From positions 62,001-126,000 of the forward strand of contig JAGBCY010000020.1 of NCBI GenBank assembly GCA_017937765.1: 64,000 bases of DNA. The letters are read 5' to 3'. This DNA is from Alistipes sp. Lineage in GTDB: Bacteria > Bacteroidota > Bacteroidia > Bacteroidales > Rikenellaceae. Made by a program: the position numbers and the translations under genes. The notes below the pieces were generated by a model. That model saw only the letters and a program-made list of their open reading frames with translations, was not told where the DNA came from and ran no database searches. The first letter of the stretch is position 1, and the number at the start of each line of letters is the position of its first letter. Below are positions 7,818 to 16,992 of this stretch, piece after piece.

Positions 7818-9848
7818 ATGAAAAAGTTAACTTTTATCCTTGCGACTGCACTTATGATGACAGCTTACGCAACGAACACAGCCGAGACGGGCGACGCAGT
7901 ACCCGCCATCGACAAGAATAACTTTGACGAGTCGATCAACCTCAAGGACGACTTCTACCAGTGGGCTACCGGCGGCTGGCAGAAGAACAACCCGCTCAAG
8001 CCCGAGTACTCGCGCTATGGCTCGTTCGACGTCCTCCGCGAGAACAACGAGATTCGTATCAACGACCTCTTCAACGAGATGACGAAGTCGGAGGCCGAGT
8101 TCGGCACCATCGAGCAGAAGATCTCGGACCTCTACAAGATGGGCCTCGACGAGGAGCGTCTCAACCGCGATGGTGCCGAGCCTATCCGCGCTAAGGTGGC
8201 CGAGATCTTGGCTACCACCGACCGCGAGGCTCTCATCGCTTCGATCCCTGCGCTTCACACCGATGGCATCGGCGTATTCTTCGCAGCCTATCCCGCTGCC
8301 GACCTCGCCGATAGCAATATGACTATACTCTACCTCGAGCAGGGCGGCCTCGGTATGGGCAACCGCGACTACTACGTCGACGAGGCTAACAGCGACAAGA
8401 AGGCTGCATACCGCACCTACCTCACAAAGATCTTCACACTCACGGGCATCGAGGGCGACGTGGAGAAGATGGCCGATGACGTTATCGCCATCGAGGATCG
8501 CATCGCCGAGAAGTCGTGGTCGAACGTCGAGTGCCGCGACATCCAGAAGGGCTACAACCCCTACACCGTGGAGGCTGTTCGCGAGACGTTCAACACCGTT
8601 GACTGGGATGCTTACTTCGCAGCTATGAAGATCGAGGGTCTCGAGAAGATCGTCGTAAGCCAGCCCTCGTCGTTCGCAAACATTATGGATGTCTTGGCTA
8701 CGGCCGATGTTGAGGCTTTGCGTGCATATGTTGCTGCTCACTACATCGACGCTGCTGCCGGATATCTTAGCGAGGAGTTCGCCCTTGCATCGTTCGAGTT
8801 CTTCGGCAAGACAATGTCGGGCACCGAGGAGATTCGTCCCCGCTGGAAGCGCGCTATGGGCGTGCCCAACTCTATCCTCTCGGATGCCGTAGGTCAGATC
8901 TACGTTGCCAAGTACTTCCCCGAGAGCGAGAAGGCTCGCGTAGAGACTATGGTTGCCAACATCCAGAAGGCATTCTCGAAGCACATCGAGGCTCTCGACT
9001 GGATGGGCGAGGAGACCAAGGCTAAGGCTCAGGAGAAGTTGAGCGCCTTCACCGTGAAGATCGGCTACCCCAACAAGTGGAAGGACTACTCGACCCTCAC
9101 CGTCGACCCCGCAAAGTCGTACTGGGAGAATGTCGTAGAGGCTAACCGCTGGTACACCGCCGACTCGATGTCGGAGGTAGGCAAGCCCGTAGACCGCGAG
9201 AAGTGGATGATGCCTCCCCAGATGGTTAACGCCTACTATATGCCTACGACCAACGAGATCTGCTTCCCCGCAGCTATCCTCCAGCCCCCCTTCTACAACC
9301 CCAATGCTGACGACGCTGTAAACTATGGTGCTATCGGCGTGGTTATCGCTCACGAGATGACTCACGGCTTCGACGACCAGGGCTCGCAGTTCGATAAGAT
9401 GGGTAATATGAACGACTGGTGGAGCACGGAGGACCGCGCAGCATTCGAGGCTAAGACTCAGGTGCTTGTTGATCAGTTCAACGCCATCGAGATCCTCCCC
9501 GGCCTCTTCGCCGATGGTAAGTTCTCGTTGGGCGAGAATATCGCCGATCAGGGTGGCTTGCGCCTTGCGTTCACCGGTCTTACGGACTATGCGTGGGCAG
9601 AGGGTCGTCCCGAGGATATCGACGGTTTCACAGGCGAGCAGCGTTTCTATATCGGCTACGCTACACTCTGGGCACAGAACATCACCGACCAGGAGAAGGA
9701 GCGTCTGACGAAGGTTGACGTTCACTCACTCGGCCGCAACCGCGTAAACGCAACATTGCGTAACATCCAGTCGTTCTACGACGCCTTCGGCATCACCGAG
9801 GAGGATGCTATGTTTATGCCCGCTGAGGAGCGCGTGGTGATCTGGTAG
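7818..9848 (+). CDS. pepO: M13 family zinc endopeptidase (neprilysin/PepO-like)
   Basis: Exported zinc metallopeptidase of the neprilysin family, 676 residues as usual. A signal peptide occupies about residues 1-20 (MKKLTFILATALMMTAYAT); there is no lipobox cysteine, so the mature protein is probably soluble in the periplasm. The zinc site is HEMTH (H512, E513, H516) with the third ligand E573 in GENIADQGG. The C-terminus ends in ERVVIW, matching the family's conserved tail with a terminal tryptophan. Bacterial members cut short peptides; the substrate here is unknown. A strong hairpin follows the stop. Confidence 0.95.
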   Translation: MKKLTFILATALMMTAYATNTAETGDAVPAIDKNNFDESINLKDDFYQWATGGWQKNNPLKPEYSRYGSFDVLRENNEIRINDLFNEMTKSEAEFGTIEQKISDLYKMGLDEERLNRDGAEPIRAKVAEILATTDREALIASIPALHTDGIGVFFAAYPAADLADSNMTILYLEQGGLGMGNRDYYVDEANSDKKAAYRTYLTKIFTLTGIEGDVEKMADDVIAIEDRIAEKSWSNVECRDIQKGYNPYTVEAVRETFNTVDWDAYFAAMKIEGLEKIVVSQPSSFANIMDVLATADVEALRAYVAAHYIDAAAGYLSEEFALASFEFFGKTMSGTEEIRPRWKRAMGVPNSILSDAVGQIYVAKYFPESEKARVETMVANIQKAFSKHIEALDWMGEETKAKAQEKLSAFTVKIGYPNKWKDYSTLTVDPAKSYWENVVEANRWYTADSMSEVGKPVDREKWMMPPQMVNAYYMPTTNEICFPAAILQPPFYNPNADDAVNYGAIGVVIAHEMTHGFDDQGSQFDKMGNMNDWWSTEDRAAFEAKTQVLVDQFNAIEILPGLFADGKFSLGENIADQGGLRLAFTGLTDYAWAEGRPEDIDGFTGEQRFYIGYATLWAQNITDQEKERLTKVDVHSLGRNRVNATLRNIQSFYDAFGITEEDAMFMPAEERVVIW

Positions 9849-9866
9849 TACTACTCCAATTCGATT

Positions 9867-9903
9867 GAGGGGTTGTCCAATAGTTTTTTTGGACAACCCT
9901 TTT
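9867..9903 (+). terminator. Intrinsic terminator after M13 peptidase
   Basis: The stem AGGGGTTGTCCA pairs with TGGACAACCCTT around a T-rich loop and is followed by TTTCTTG. It separates the pgk-pepO transcript from the barrel gene. Confidence 0.8.
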
Positions 9904-9937
9904 CTTGTTAATAGATACCACGTTAGATAAAAAAGTG

Positions 9938-9946
9938 TATCTTTGT
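9938..9946 (+). promoter_or_regulatory. -7 promoter box for the outer-membrane barrel gene
   Basis: TATCTTTGT matches TAnnTTTGY and ends 20 bases before the ATG at 9967, implying a very short leader. Confidence 0.65.
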
Positions 9947-9966
9947 AGAACTATACAACCTAAACA

Positions 9967-12438
9967 ATGATTACGCACATCGCGAGAATAACCCTGCTCG
10001 TCGTCGTGGTACTCTTCGCAAGTACCCACCTTTGCTATGCCCAGACAGCCGAGGACGACTACTTGAAGTATAAGTTCTACGACGAGGATGACACCGACAA
10101 CGACTGGTGGCTCGAGGCTGTGGAGCAGGCTGTCGAGGGTATCGGCTCGCCCGCAACGCGCACATCGACTCGCGGCACCTCGGCCGACTACGCCCTCTCG
10201 GCTGTGAGATTCTCGCGACGAGGCGTAGGCTACGACGAGGAGCGATATCGCGCCGGAGGGCTCACCATAGACTACACCACGGCACGTATGCTCGCGCGCT
10301 TAGGTCATAGGGCCACAACGAGCGTCGGTATCTGTACGCAAGGTCTCGCGGGTGCCACGGCCGAGACTCACAGCTATCTTACGAGCGACGATGCCGCGCC
10401 CTTCGATGGTCACTATCTACGTGCCGAACTTCACGGGCGCACATACCTCGGTGGCATCAGTTATCGTGGTAGCTATACCCCTGCGACCGAGGGTGTTATG
10501 CTCAAGCAGGGGTGGAGCTTCTCACACGCGCTACGTGCTCGCACGGGCCGCGATGCCTACGTCGAGGGTGTCTTCGGCAGTAGCGTGGAACTCGCCGCCG
10601 AGGCGCGCTACTGCGACCGACTTAACAAGCTCACAATCACAGCTATGCTTCCCTGGTCGGAGCGTGGCCTCAGGCAGTCGTCCGTGGCCGAGGCCTACGA
10701 CCTTGTGGGCAACAATCTCTACAACCCCGCGTGGGGTCGGCAGGGCGACAAAATACGCAGTGCTCGCGTGGCCCACACGCTACGCCCCGAGCTTTTAGCC
10801 TCGTGGTGGCGACGCCTTACGGCCACGACCGACGTGACCATCACCACGAACCTCAGCTTCGAGCGCGGAGGCTACACATCGTTGGCGTGGTACAACGCCC
10901 GCACCCCTATGCCCGACAACTATCACTATCTGCCCTCCTACTTCGCCACCGATGACAAACGGCGCGAGGTGACCGACGCGTGGCAGGCTAACGACCTGCG
11001 ATACACACAGATAGCCTGGGATGACCTCTACCACACCAACGCCCTGCAACCCGACGGTCACGCACGCTATGCCGTCGAGGATCGCCGCACGAATAGCCTG
11101 CGCACGGCACTCGCGGCAGCCTTTTGCAGTCGCATCGGGAGCGTCGAGGTGGACTATGGCATCGAGCTCTACTACCGCACCTCTCGCGAGTTTAAGGTTA
11201 TGGACGACCTCTTGGGTGCCACCCATATCATCGACATCGACTACTATCTCGTCGACGACGCCACGATGGCTAACTCGCTGCAAAACAACCTCCAACACCC
11301 CAACCGCACAATCCTCGAGGGCGATCGTTTCGGCTACGACTTCCGACTCGCGCGACTTGGTGTATCGCTCTACGGATCGGCACACAGACGCTGGGTGTCG
11401 ATGTCGCTCGATGTAGGGCTGCGCATCGGCTCGGAACGGACCTCGCGACGCGGCTACTACGAGAAGGAGCTGTTCGCGGGGAGCGGCTCGCTTGGACGTT
11501 CGAGGAGTATCAAGGCGCACCCCTATCTCTTCACGGCGGCGTGGAGCTATGAACTTAGTGCTCACACCTTTACATTCGCAACAATGCTACGCGGCGAGAG
11601 CCCCGCAGCCGAGGACCTATTCCTACAAACGCAGTACAACAACCGCACGGCAGGGCCCGCCAAATTAGCTACAACCTTTGCTGCCGATGCCACCTACCGT
11701 TACCGCTCACCGCGGCTGAACATCGCGGCTACGCTCTTTGTTGCGACCGTGGCCAATGAGCAGCACGTCATCCACTACTACGACGACCTCGCTGGCCTCT
11801 ACACCAATGGGGTCATCTCCGATGGCCGTCGCGCACACTTCGGCCTCGACGCCACGGCCGATATCCTCTGGTCGCAACACCTCTCCTCGACATTTGCACT
11901 CACGGCCACACGCAACCGCTTCACGCGCGACAGCAACGTTGCCCTCTACGACGACTCGACGAACGACCTGCTGTCGCTATCGCGTGCCACGATGGAGGGC
12001 TGCAATACGGGAATGCCCGAGCTCGCACCCTATGGCGACATCGCCCTCCGCCACTCCGGCTGGTTGGCACGCTTAGGGCTCAGCTACTGGGGAGCGCGCT
12101 ACGTGGAGCCTTCGTTTGTGCGCCGCACCGCACGCGTAACCTCCTATGCACAGTCCGCAGAGGAGGCTGCAACACTCGCCACACAACAGCGACTAAGGGA
12201 CGCCGTAAGCATCGACCTCGCCCTCTCGAAATCGTTACGTATCAAGGAGTTCGCAACGCTAAATCTCCAGTTCGAGATACGCAACCTCTTGGGCAGCAGC
12301 ATCCCCTCGCACGCACGCGAACAGAACCGCATCCGTCGCACCGTGATTCAGGGTCGTACCCACGTCGCACCCTTTGCCGACCGTCTGACCTACGCCTATC
12401 CGCGCACCATAGGCCTCTCGGCATCGCTCTGGTTTTAG
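9967..12438 (+). CDS. TonB-dependent-receptor-like outer-membrane beta-barrel
   Basis: Large outer-membrane protein of 823 residues. Residues 1-25 form a signal peptide ending at CYAQ. The remainder is dominated by alternating aromatic/polar beta-strand sequence and ends with LSASLWF, the terminal phenylalanine typical of BamA-inserted barrels. A short segment near residues 77-150 (VRFSRRGVGYDEERYRAGG onward) looks like the end of a plug domain, but there is no carboxypeptidase-like regulatory domain and no evident TonB box. It resembles Bacteroidales proteins annotated as TonB-dependent receptors that have a reduced plug. No SusD-like partner is adjacent. Substrate unknown. Confidence 0.8.
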   Translation: MITHIARITLLVVVVLFASTHLCYAQTAEDDYLKYKFYDEDDTDNDWWLEAVEQAVEGIGSPATRTSTRGTSADYALSAVRFSRRGVGYDEERYRAGGLTIDYTTARMLARLGHRATTSVGICTQGLAGATAETHSYLTSDDAAPFDGHYLRAELHGRTYLGGISYRGSYTPATEGVMLKQGWSFSHALRARTGRDAYVEGVFGSSVELAAEARYCDRLNKLTITAMLPWSERGLRQSSVAEAYDLVGNNLYNPAWGRQGDKIRSARVAHTLRPELLASWWRRLTATTDVTITTNLSFERGGYTSLAWYNARTPMPDNYHYLPSYFATDDKRREVTDAWQANDLRYTQIAWDDLYHTNALQPDGHARYAVEDRRTNSLRTALAAAFCSRIGSVEVDYGIELYYRTSREFKVMDDLLGATHIIDIDYYLVDDATMANSLQNNLQHPNRTILEGDRFGYDFRLARLGVSLYGSAHRRWVSMSLDVGLRIGSERTSRRGYYEKELFAGSGSLGRSRSIKAHPYLFTAAWSYELSAHTFTFATMLRGESPAAEDLFLQTQYNNRTAGPAKLATTFAADATYRYRSPRLNIAATLFVATVANEQHVIHYYDDLAGLYTNGVISDGRRAHFGLDATADILWSQHLSSTFALTATRNRFTRDSNVALYDDSTNDLLSLSRATMEGCNTGMPELAPYGDIALRHSGWLARLGLSYWGARYVEPSFVRRTARVTSYAQSAEEAATLATQQRLRDAVSIDLALSKSLRIKEFATLNLQFEIRNLLGSSIPSHAREQNRIRRTVIQGRTHVAPFADRLTYAYPRTIGLSASLWF

Positions 12439-12501
12439 GTCATATCTTACCGCCAGCGTAATTCTTTTTGTGTATCGCTTTTCATTTTTCACTTTTTTTC
12501 G

Positions 12502-12510
12502 TACCTTTAC
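12502..12510 (+). promoter_or_regulatory. -7-like box for the ricT operon
   Basis: TACCTTTAC differs from TAnnTTTGY by one base. It ends 29 bases before the ricT ATG. Confidence 0.5.
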
Positions 12511-12539
12511 CCCGAATTGTATATATATAATACCAAGCA

Positions 12540-14114
12540 ATGAGTTGTAACAAGAAACATATACCCGAGATCGGCCGCGGCTGCATCTTCTGCGACTGTG
12601 GCGACGAGATCGAGGCAAGAGCTTCGGAGGGGTGCTACAAACTACACGAGACAAACTGGCTCGAGGAGTATCCCGACAATATACCTACCGACATCTACGA
12701 GGTGCGCTTCAAGAACACGCGCCGCTCGTACTATCAGAATGTCAACAACTTAGACCTCAAGCGTGGCGACATCGTGGCCGTCGAGGCACAGCCCGGACAC
12801 GACATTGGCATCGTTTCGCTCACGGGCGATATGGTGGCCAAGCAGATGCGTCGCGTGGGCTTCAATCCCCACAACGGCGAGTTCAAGAAGATATATCGCA
12901 AGGCACGCCCCTACGACATCGAGCGTTGGCAGGAGGCCATAGCCCTCGAGCACGAGACGATGATCGCCTCGCGACAGATCGCTGCCGATATGGGTCTGAA
13001 TATGAAGATCGGCGACGTGGAGTATCAGGGCGATAAGCTCAAGGCGATATTCTACTACATCGCCGACGAGCGCGTCGACTTCCGCGAGCTTATCAAGGTC
13101 TTTGCCGAGAGGTTCCATATCCGCATCGAGATGAAGCAGATCGGTGCTCGTCAGGAGGCGGGCCGCATCGGTGGCATCGGTGCCTGCGGCAGAGAGCTAT
13201 GCTGCGCGTCGTGGATGTCGAGCTTCTCGAGCGTGACGACAAATGCCGCACGTATGCAGGAGATATCGCTCAACCCGCAGAAGTTGGCGGGCCAGTGCTC
13301 GAAGTTGAAGTGCTGTCTGATGTACGAGTACGACGTCTACGCCGATGCACGACGCACAATACCGCGCCTGCGTGAGCCGCTTCAGACGCTCGATGGCGAG
13401 TACTTCCTCATAAAGATCGACCCGTTAGCGGGCACTATGTCGTTCTCGACAAGCAAGAACAGCATCGCTAACCTCACCACGCTCCCCGTGAGCCGCGTGA
13501 AGGAGATCATCGCCCTAAACCGCGCAGGTCAGAAGGCCGAGACCCTCGTTGGCGAGGGCCAGGAGGAGGTTGTCGAGGAGCCGACGTATCGCAGCGAGGA
13601 GGATAGCATCACCCGCTTTGATAACAAGTCGAAGCGCAGCAAGCGCAACAAGCGTCGTGGCGACAAGGAGAGCAAAGAGGGCAAGAAGAGCAAGGAGAAC
13701 AAAGAGGGCAAAGAGGGCAAGGATGCGAAGGAGGTTGCCGATAGCAAGGAGCCCAAAGAGGGTAAGGATGCTAAGGAGCCGAGGGAGCAGCGCGAGCCTA
13801 AGGAGGGTCGCGAGAAGAGAGAGGGTCGCGAGCCTAAGGAGAGTCGCGAGGGTCGTGAGAAACGACAGCCGCGTGAACCAAAGCAGCCTCGTGAACCTAA
13901 GGAAAACCGTGAACCCCGCGAGCCTAAGGAGGGTCGCGAGCCGAGAGAGCGTCGCGGACGTAATGGCCGTGGTCGTCGCAATGGTGGCGAGCGTAATGGT
14001 GAGCAGGGCAGAGAGCAAGGCAGAGAGCAGGGAGGCGAGCGAAACACCGAACGAAACACCGAGAGAAACGCTGAGCGCAATGCTCAGGGTGGTAACACCG
14101 CAAACAAGGAGTAG
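12540..14114 (+). CDS. ricT: PSP1-domain protein RicT with long charged tail
   Basis: Member of the PSP1/YaaT family; in Bacillus subtilis RicT joins YlbF and YmcA in a [4Fe-4S]-bearing complex that affects RNA processing. The first 320 residues are the conserved part: cysteines at the N-terminus (GCIFCDCG), GACGRELCCASWM and QCSKLKCCLMYEYD. From about residue 345 to 524 comes a lysine/arginine/glutamate-rich tail of KEGK, REPKE and NTERN repeats, likely disordered and possibly RNA-binding; it is longer than in Firmicutes homologues. gldH follows after 6 bases. The identity is firm, the role in Bacteroidetes less so. Confidence 0.9.
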   Translation: MSCNKKHIPEIGRGCIFCDCGDEIEARASEGCYKLHETNWLEEYPDNIPTDIYEVRFKNTRRSYYQNVNNLDLKRGDIVAVEAQPGHDIGIVSLTGDMVAKQMRRVGFNPHNGEFKKIYRKARPYDIERWQEAIALEHETMIASRQIAADMGLNMKIGDVEYQGDKLKAIFYYIADERVDFRELIKVFAERFHIRIEMKQIGARQEAGRIGGIGACGRELCCASWMSSFSSVTTNAARMQEISLNPQKLAGQCSKLKCCLMYEYDVYADARRTIPRLREPLQTLDGEYFLIKIDPLAGTMSFSTSKNSIANLTTLPVSRVKEIIALNRAGQKAETLVGEGQEEVVEEPTYRSEEDSITRFDNKSKRSKRNKRRGDKESKEGKKSKENKEGKEGKDAKEVADSKEPKEGKDAKEPREQREPKEGREKREGREPKESREGREKRQPREPKQPREPKENREPREPKEGREPRERRGRNGRGRRNGGERNGEQGREQGREQGGERNTERNTERNAERNAQGGNTANKE

Positions 14115-14120
14115 GCAACA

Positions 14121-14567
14121 ATGGCTAAGTGTATCGTAAATAGCGCGTGGATGCTGATCGTGGCCCTCGCCGCAGTGTCGTGCCGAGGCACGGGACAGAG
14201 CGTCGAGATGCACGACACGGAGCAGTCGACGTGGAGTCGTAGCGAGGAGTTCGTCTACATCAACGAGGACTCCGTGTCGCAGCGCGACATAGCCCTCGTG
14301 GTGCGCTACGGCAGTGGCTATGTGGCTGATTCCGTGGCATTAACAATCCTTAGCATCTCGCCCGACTCGATGGTTGTCGAGGAGCCTTTCACGCTCCACA
14401 TACCCCATCTTGGCGATATGCGTCCGGCCGAACAGAGATTCACCTATCGTCGTCGTGTGGTGCTCGGCCATAAGGGCGAGTACTTGTTCCGCCTGAGCCC
14501 CACAGTCCCCGTCGAGGGCATAAGCTCGGTGGGCATAGCGATCACCGAGCCACAAATAACCGAGTAA
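14121..14567 (+). CDS. gldH: Gliding-motility-type lipoprotein GldH
   Basis: Small lipoprotein of 148 residues with signal sequence and lipobox AVSC, cysteine 21. The size, the E-F-V-Y-I-N-E-D-S region and the position between ricT and downstream genes match GldH, a lipoprotein needed for gliding and type IX secretion in Flavobacteria and retained in non-gliding Bacteroidales. It sits 6 bases after ricT and 11 before trmB, so it is co-transcribed. Its function in a non-gliding species is not established. Confidence 0.8.
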   Translation: MAKCIVNSAWMLIVALAAVSCRGTGQSVEMHDTEQSTWSRSEEFVYINEDSVSQRDIALVVRYGSGYVADSVALTILSISPDSMVVEEPFTLHIPHLGDMRPAEQRFTYRRRVVLGHKGEYLFRLSPTVPVEGISSVGIAITEPQITE

Positions 14568-14578
14568 ACTACAACCCT

Positions 14579-15331
14579 ATGGGAAAAGATAAACTGAGAA
14601 AATTTGCCGAGAACCTCACGTTCAAGTGTATGGTGCAGCCCGAGTTCGAGGATATATTCCACAAGGATCATCCGCTCAAGGGGCAGTGGCACAAGGAGTT
14701 CTTCCACAACGACAACCCCATCGTTTTGGAGCTCGGCTGCGGCCGTGGTGAGTACACCGTAGCCCTCGCCGAGCGTAACCCCGACAAGAACTACATCGGC
14801 ATCGACATCAAGGGTGCGCGTATGTGGCGCGGAGCAAAGACGGCCACCGAGCGCGGTATGACAAACGTGGGATTCGTGCGCACGCGCATCGAGTTCATCC
14901 GCTCGTTCTTCGCCGAGGGCGAGATCGCCGAGATATGGATCACGTTCCCCGACCCGCAGCTCAAGAGCCGCCGTGCGAAGAAGCGTCTCACCTCGCCGCT
15001 GTTCCTGGCCGACTACAAGCAGATGCTCGGACGCGAGGGTGTCATCCACCTCAAGACCGACTCGCAGCACCTCTACAACTACACCGCCGCCGTCATCGAC
15101 CGCCTCGGCCTCGTGGTGGAGGAGCAGAATGGCGACATCTACGGCTCGGGAGCTGCCGACGAGGTGCTCTCGGTAAAGACCGCCTACGAGACGAAGTTCG
15201 TGGCGATGGGTCTGCCGATCACCTACACGCGCTTCCGTCTGGGCGACTGCACCGCGTTCGAGCACTTCGACTGGGAGGGCGACGACATCTTGGAGAAGGA
15301 TGCCGAGGAGAACCGCACCAAAGCATTTTAG
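14579..15331 (+). CDS. trmB: tRNA (guanine-46-N7)-methyltransferase
   Basis: SAM-dependent enzyme making m7G46 in the variable loop of tRNA. The 250 residues carry the SAM motif ELGCGRGEY at about residues 50-58, followed by YIGIDIKGARMW, then IWITFPDPQLK and the family-specific RRAKKRLTSPLFL. The C-terminal TAYETKF segment is the conserved T-x-Y-E-x-k-F motif. Third gene of the ricT-gldH-trmB run. Confidence 0.95.
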   Translation: MGKDKLRKFAENLTFKCMVQPEFEDIFHKDHPLKGQWHKEFFHNDNPIVLELGCGRGEYTVALAERNPDKNYIGIDIKGARMWRGAKTATERGMTNVGFVRTRIEFIRSFFAEGEIAEIWITFPDPQLKSRRAKKRLTSPLFLADYKQMLGREGVIHLKTDSQHLYNYTAAVIDRLGLVVEEQNGDIYGSGAADEVLSVKTAYETKFVAMGLPITYTRFRLGDCTAFEHFDWEGDDILEKDAEENRTKAF

Positions 15332-15351
15332 TAAGTGGGGAGGGTGTGCAG

Positions 15352-15424
15352 CCCGAAAACGTAGCTGTTACCCGTAAATGTGGCTGAGAACGTGACCGCA
15401 ACCGACTATCCGTAAACGCAGCTA
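15352..15424. repeat. Three degenerate 16-base repeats
   Basis: In the gap between trmB and rlmD, related 16-mers start at 15352, 15371 and 15409 with the form yCCGtAAAcGyaGCTr. They fill much of a 141-base intergenic space. Purpose unknown; possibly remnants of a short repeat family. Confidence 0.5.
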
Positions 15425-15472
15425 CAAACTTAACCCGCAACCTTTTATAAAACAACAACTTAATCCACAGAG

Positions 15473-16885
15473 ATGGGAAAGAGAAGAAAGGATTACCCTC
15501 TGATCAAGGGACTACATATCACGACACTTGCCGCCGAGGGCAAGGCTATGGGCAAGCACGACAATCAGGTGGTCTTTGTGCCTATGGCCGTGCCGGGCGA
15601 TGTTGTCGACGTGCAGATTCGTAAGCACCACCGCCGATATATGGAGGGCACGATCGTGCGTTTTGTCGAGCAATCGTCACTGAGAGTTGCACCCTTCTGC
15701 GAGCATTTCGGCGTGTGTGGCGGCTGCAAGTGGCAGAACCTACCCTACGAGGAGCAGCTCAAGCAGAAGACCACACAGGTGGTGGATCAGCTCGTGCGCA
15801 TCGGCCACCTCACCATCCCCGAGGTGCGCCCCTGCTTAGGCTCGGCACGCACGCGTGAGTACCGCAACAAGCTCGAGTTCACGTTTGCCGACAAGCGATG
15901 GCTCACCTACGAGGAGATTGCCGAGGGTGGCGACATAACGGCCACGCCCGCCGTAGGATTCCACATTCCAGGTTGCTTCGATAAGGTGCTGGATATCAAG
16001 AAATGCCACCTTCAGATCGACCTATCGAACCGCATACGTCTGGCGACTAAGACCTTCTGTCTCGACCACGGCTACACGTTCCATAATGCCAAGGCTCACG
16101 AGGGCTTTATGCGCACGATGGTCATCCGCACCGCCTCGACGGGCGAGGTTATGGTCATCGTCGTCTTTAACGCCAATGACCCCGAGCGTATCAACGCCCT
16201 GATGTCGCACTTGAGGGATGAGTTCCCCGAGATCACGTCGCTCATATATATGGTCAACGAGAAGTGGAACGACTCGCTCGGCGACCTCGAGCCCGTATGC
16301 TTTGCGGGCAAGGACCACATTATCGAGGAGATGGAGGGTCTGAAGTTTAAGGTGGGTCCCAAGTCATTCTACCAGACCAACTCGGAGCAGGCCTACGAGC
16401 TCTATAAGGTTACGCGCGACTTCGCCGACCTCAAGCCCACCGACGTGCTCTACGACCTCTATACCGGCACGGGCACCATTGCCAACTTCTGTGCTCGCCG
16501 CACGGCGAAGGTCGTGGGCGTGGAGTATGTGCCCGAGGCTATCGAGGATGCCGTGATCAACTCGCGCCTGAACGGTATCGAGAATACGGTATTCTACGCC
16601 GGCGATATGAAGGATGTGCTTAGCGACGAGTTTGTCGAGCGCAATGGACAGCCCGACGTCATCATCCTCGACCCACCACGTGCGGGCGTCGACGAGCGCG
16701 TGCTGGAGGTCATCAAGCGTGCAGCTCCCGAGCGTATGGTCTACGTTAGCTGCAACCCCTCAACACAGGCGCGCGACCTCGCACTGCTCGATGATATGTA
16801 CGAGATCTTGGCCGTGCAGCCCGTCGATATGTTCCCACACACGCATCATGTGGAGAACGTCGTCAAGCTCCGCCGCCGAGCATAA
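15473..16885 (+). CDS. rlmD: 23S rRNA (uracil-C5)-methyltransferase, RlmD/TrmA family
   Basis: SAM-dependent m5U methyltransferase of 470 residues. An N-terminal TRAM domain (about residues 5-70) is followed by the iron-sulfur cysteines C76-x5-C82-x2-C85 (CEHFGVCGGC) and a fourth in DIKKCHLQ. The methyltransferase domain has QTNSEQAY, YDLYTGTGTI, DPPRAGVD and the nucleophile motif YVSCNP. The FeS cluster favours an rRNA target (U1939 or a neighbouring site) over tRNA; the precise site cannot be read from sequence. A strong hairpin follows. Confidence 0.93.
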   Translation: MGKRRKDYPLIKGLHITTLAAEGKAMGKHDNQVVFVPMAVPGDVVDVQIRKHHRRYMEGTIVRFVEQSSLRVAPFCEHFGVCGGCKWQNLPYEEQLKQKTTQVVDQLVRIGHLTIPEVRPCLGSARTREYRNKLEFTFADKRWLTYEEIAEGGDITATPAVGFHIPGCFDKVLDIKKCHLQIDLSNRIRLATKTFCLDHGYTFHNAKAHEGFMRTMVIRTASTGEVMVIVVFNANDPERINALMSHLRDEFPEITSLIYMVNEKWNDSLGDLEPVCFAGKDHIIEEMEGLKFKVGPKSFYQTNSEQAYELYKVTRDFADLKPTDVLYDLYTGTGTIANFCARRTAKVVGVEYVPEAIEDAVINSRLNGIENTVFYAGDMKDVLSDEFVERNGQPDVIILDPPRAGVDERVLEVIKRAAPERMVYVSCNPSTQARDLALLDDMYEILAVQPVDMFPHTHHVENVVKLRRRA

Positions 16886-16905
16886 CGCGCTGATACATAG
16901 ACGCA

Positions 16906-16938
16906 AAAAGAGGGTACCCTGCGGGGTACCCTCTTTTT
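16906..16938. terminator. Bidirectional intrinsic terminator
   Basis: A perfect stem (AAAAGAGGGTACCC with GGGTACCCTCTTTT) with a TGCG loop, A-run on the left and T-run on the right. It serves both rlmD and the leftward kinase-like gene ending at 16993. Confidence 0.92.
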
Positions 16939-16992
16939 TATTGTTTGAATCTCGCGGCTACTACTCTCGGTAGCTACACCGCCCCGTCGCTA

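Noticed and set aside
7827..9725. A 632-codon leftward ORF antisense to the M13 peptidase
   Set aside because: The rightward frame has the signal peptide and the complete zinc site; the antisense frame has no recognisable feature.
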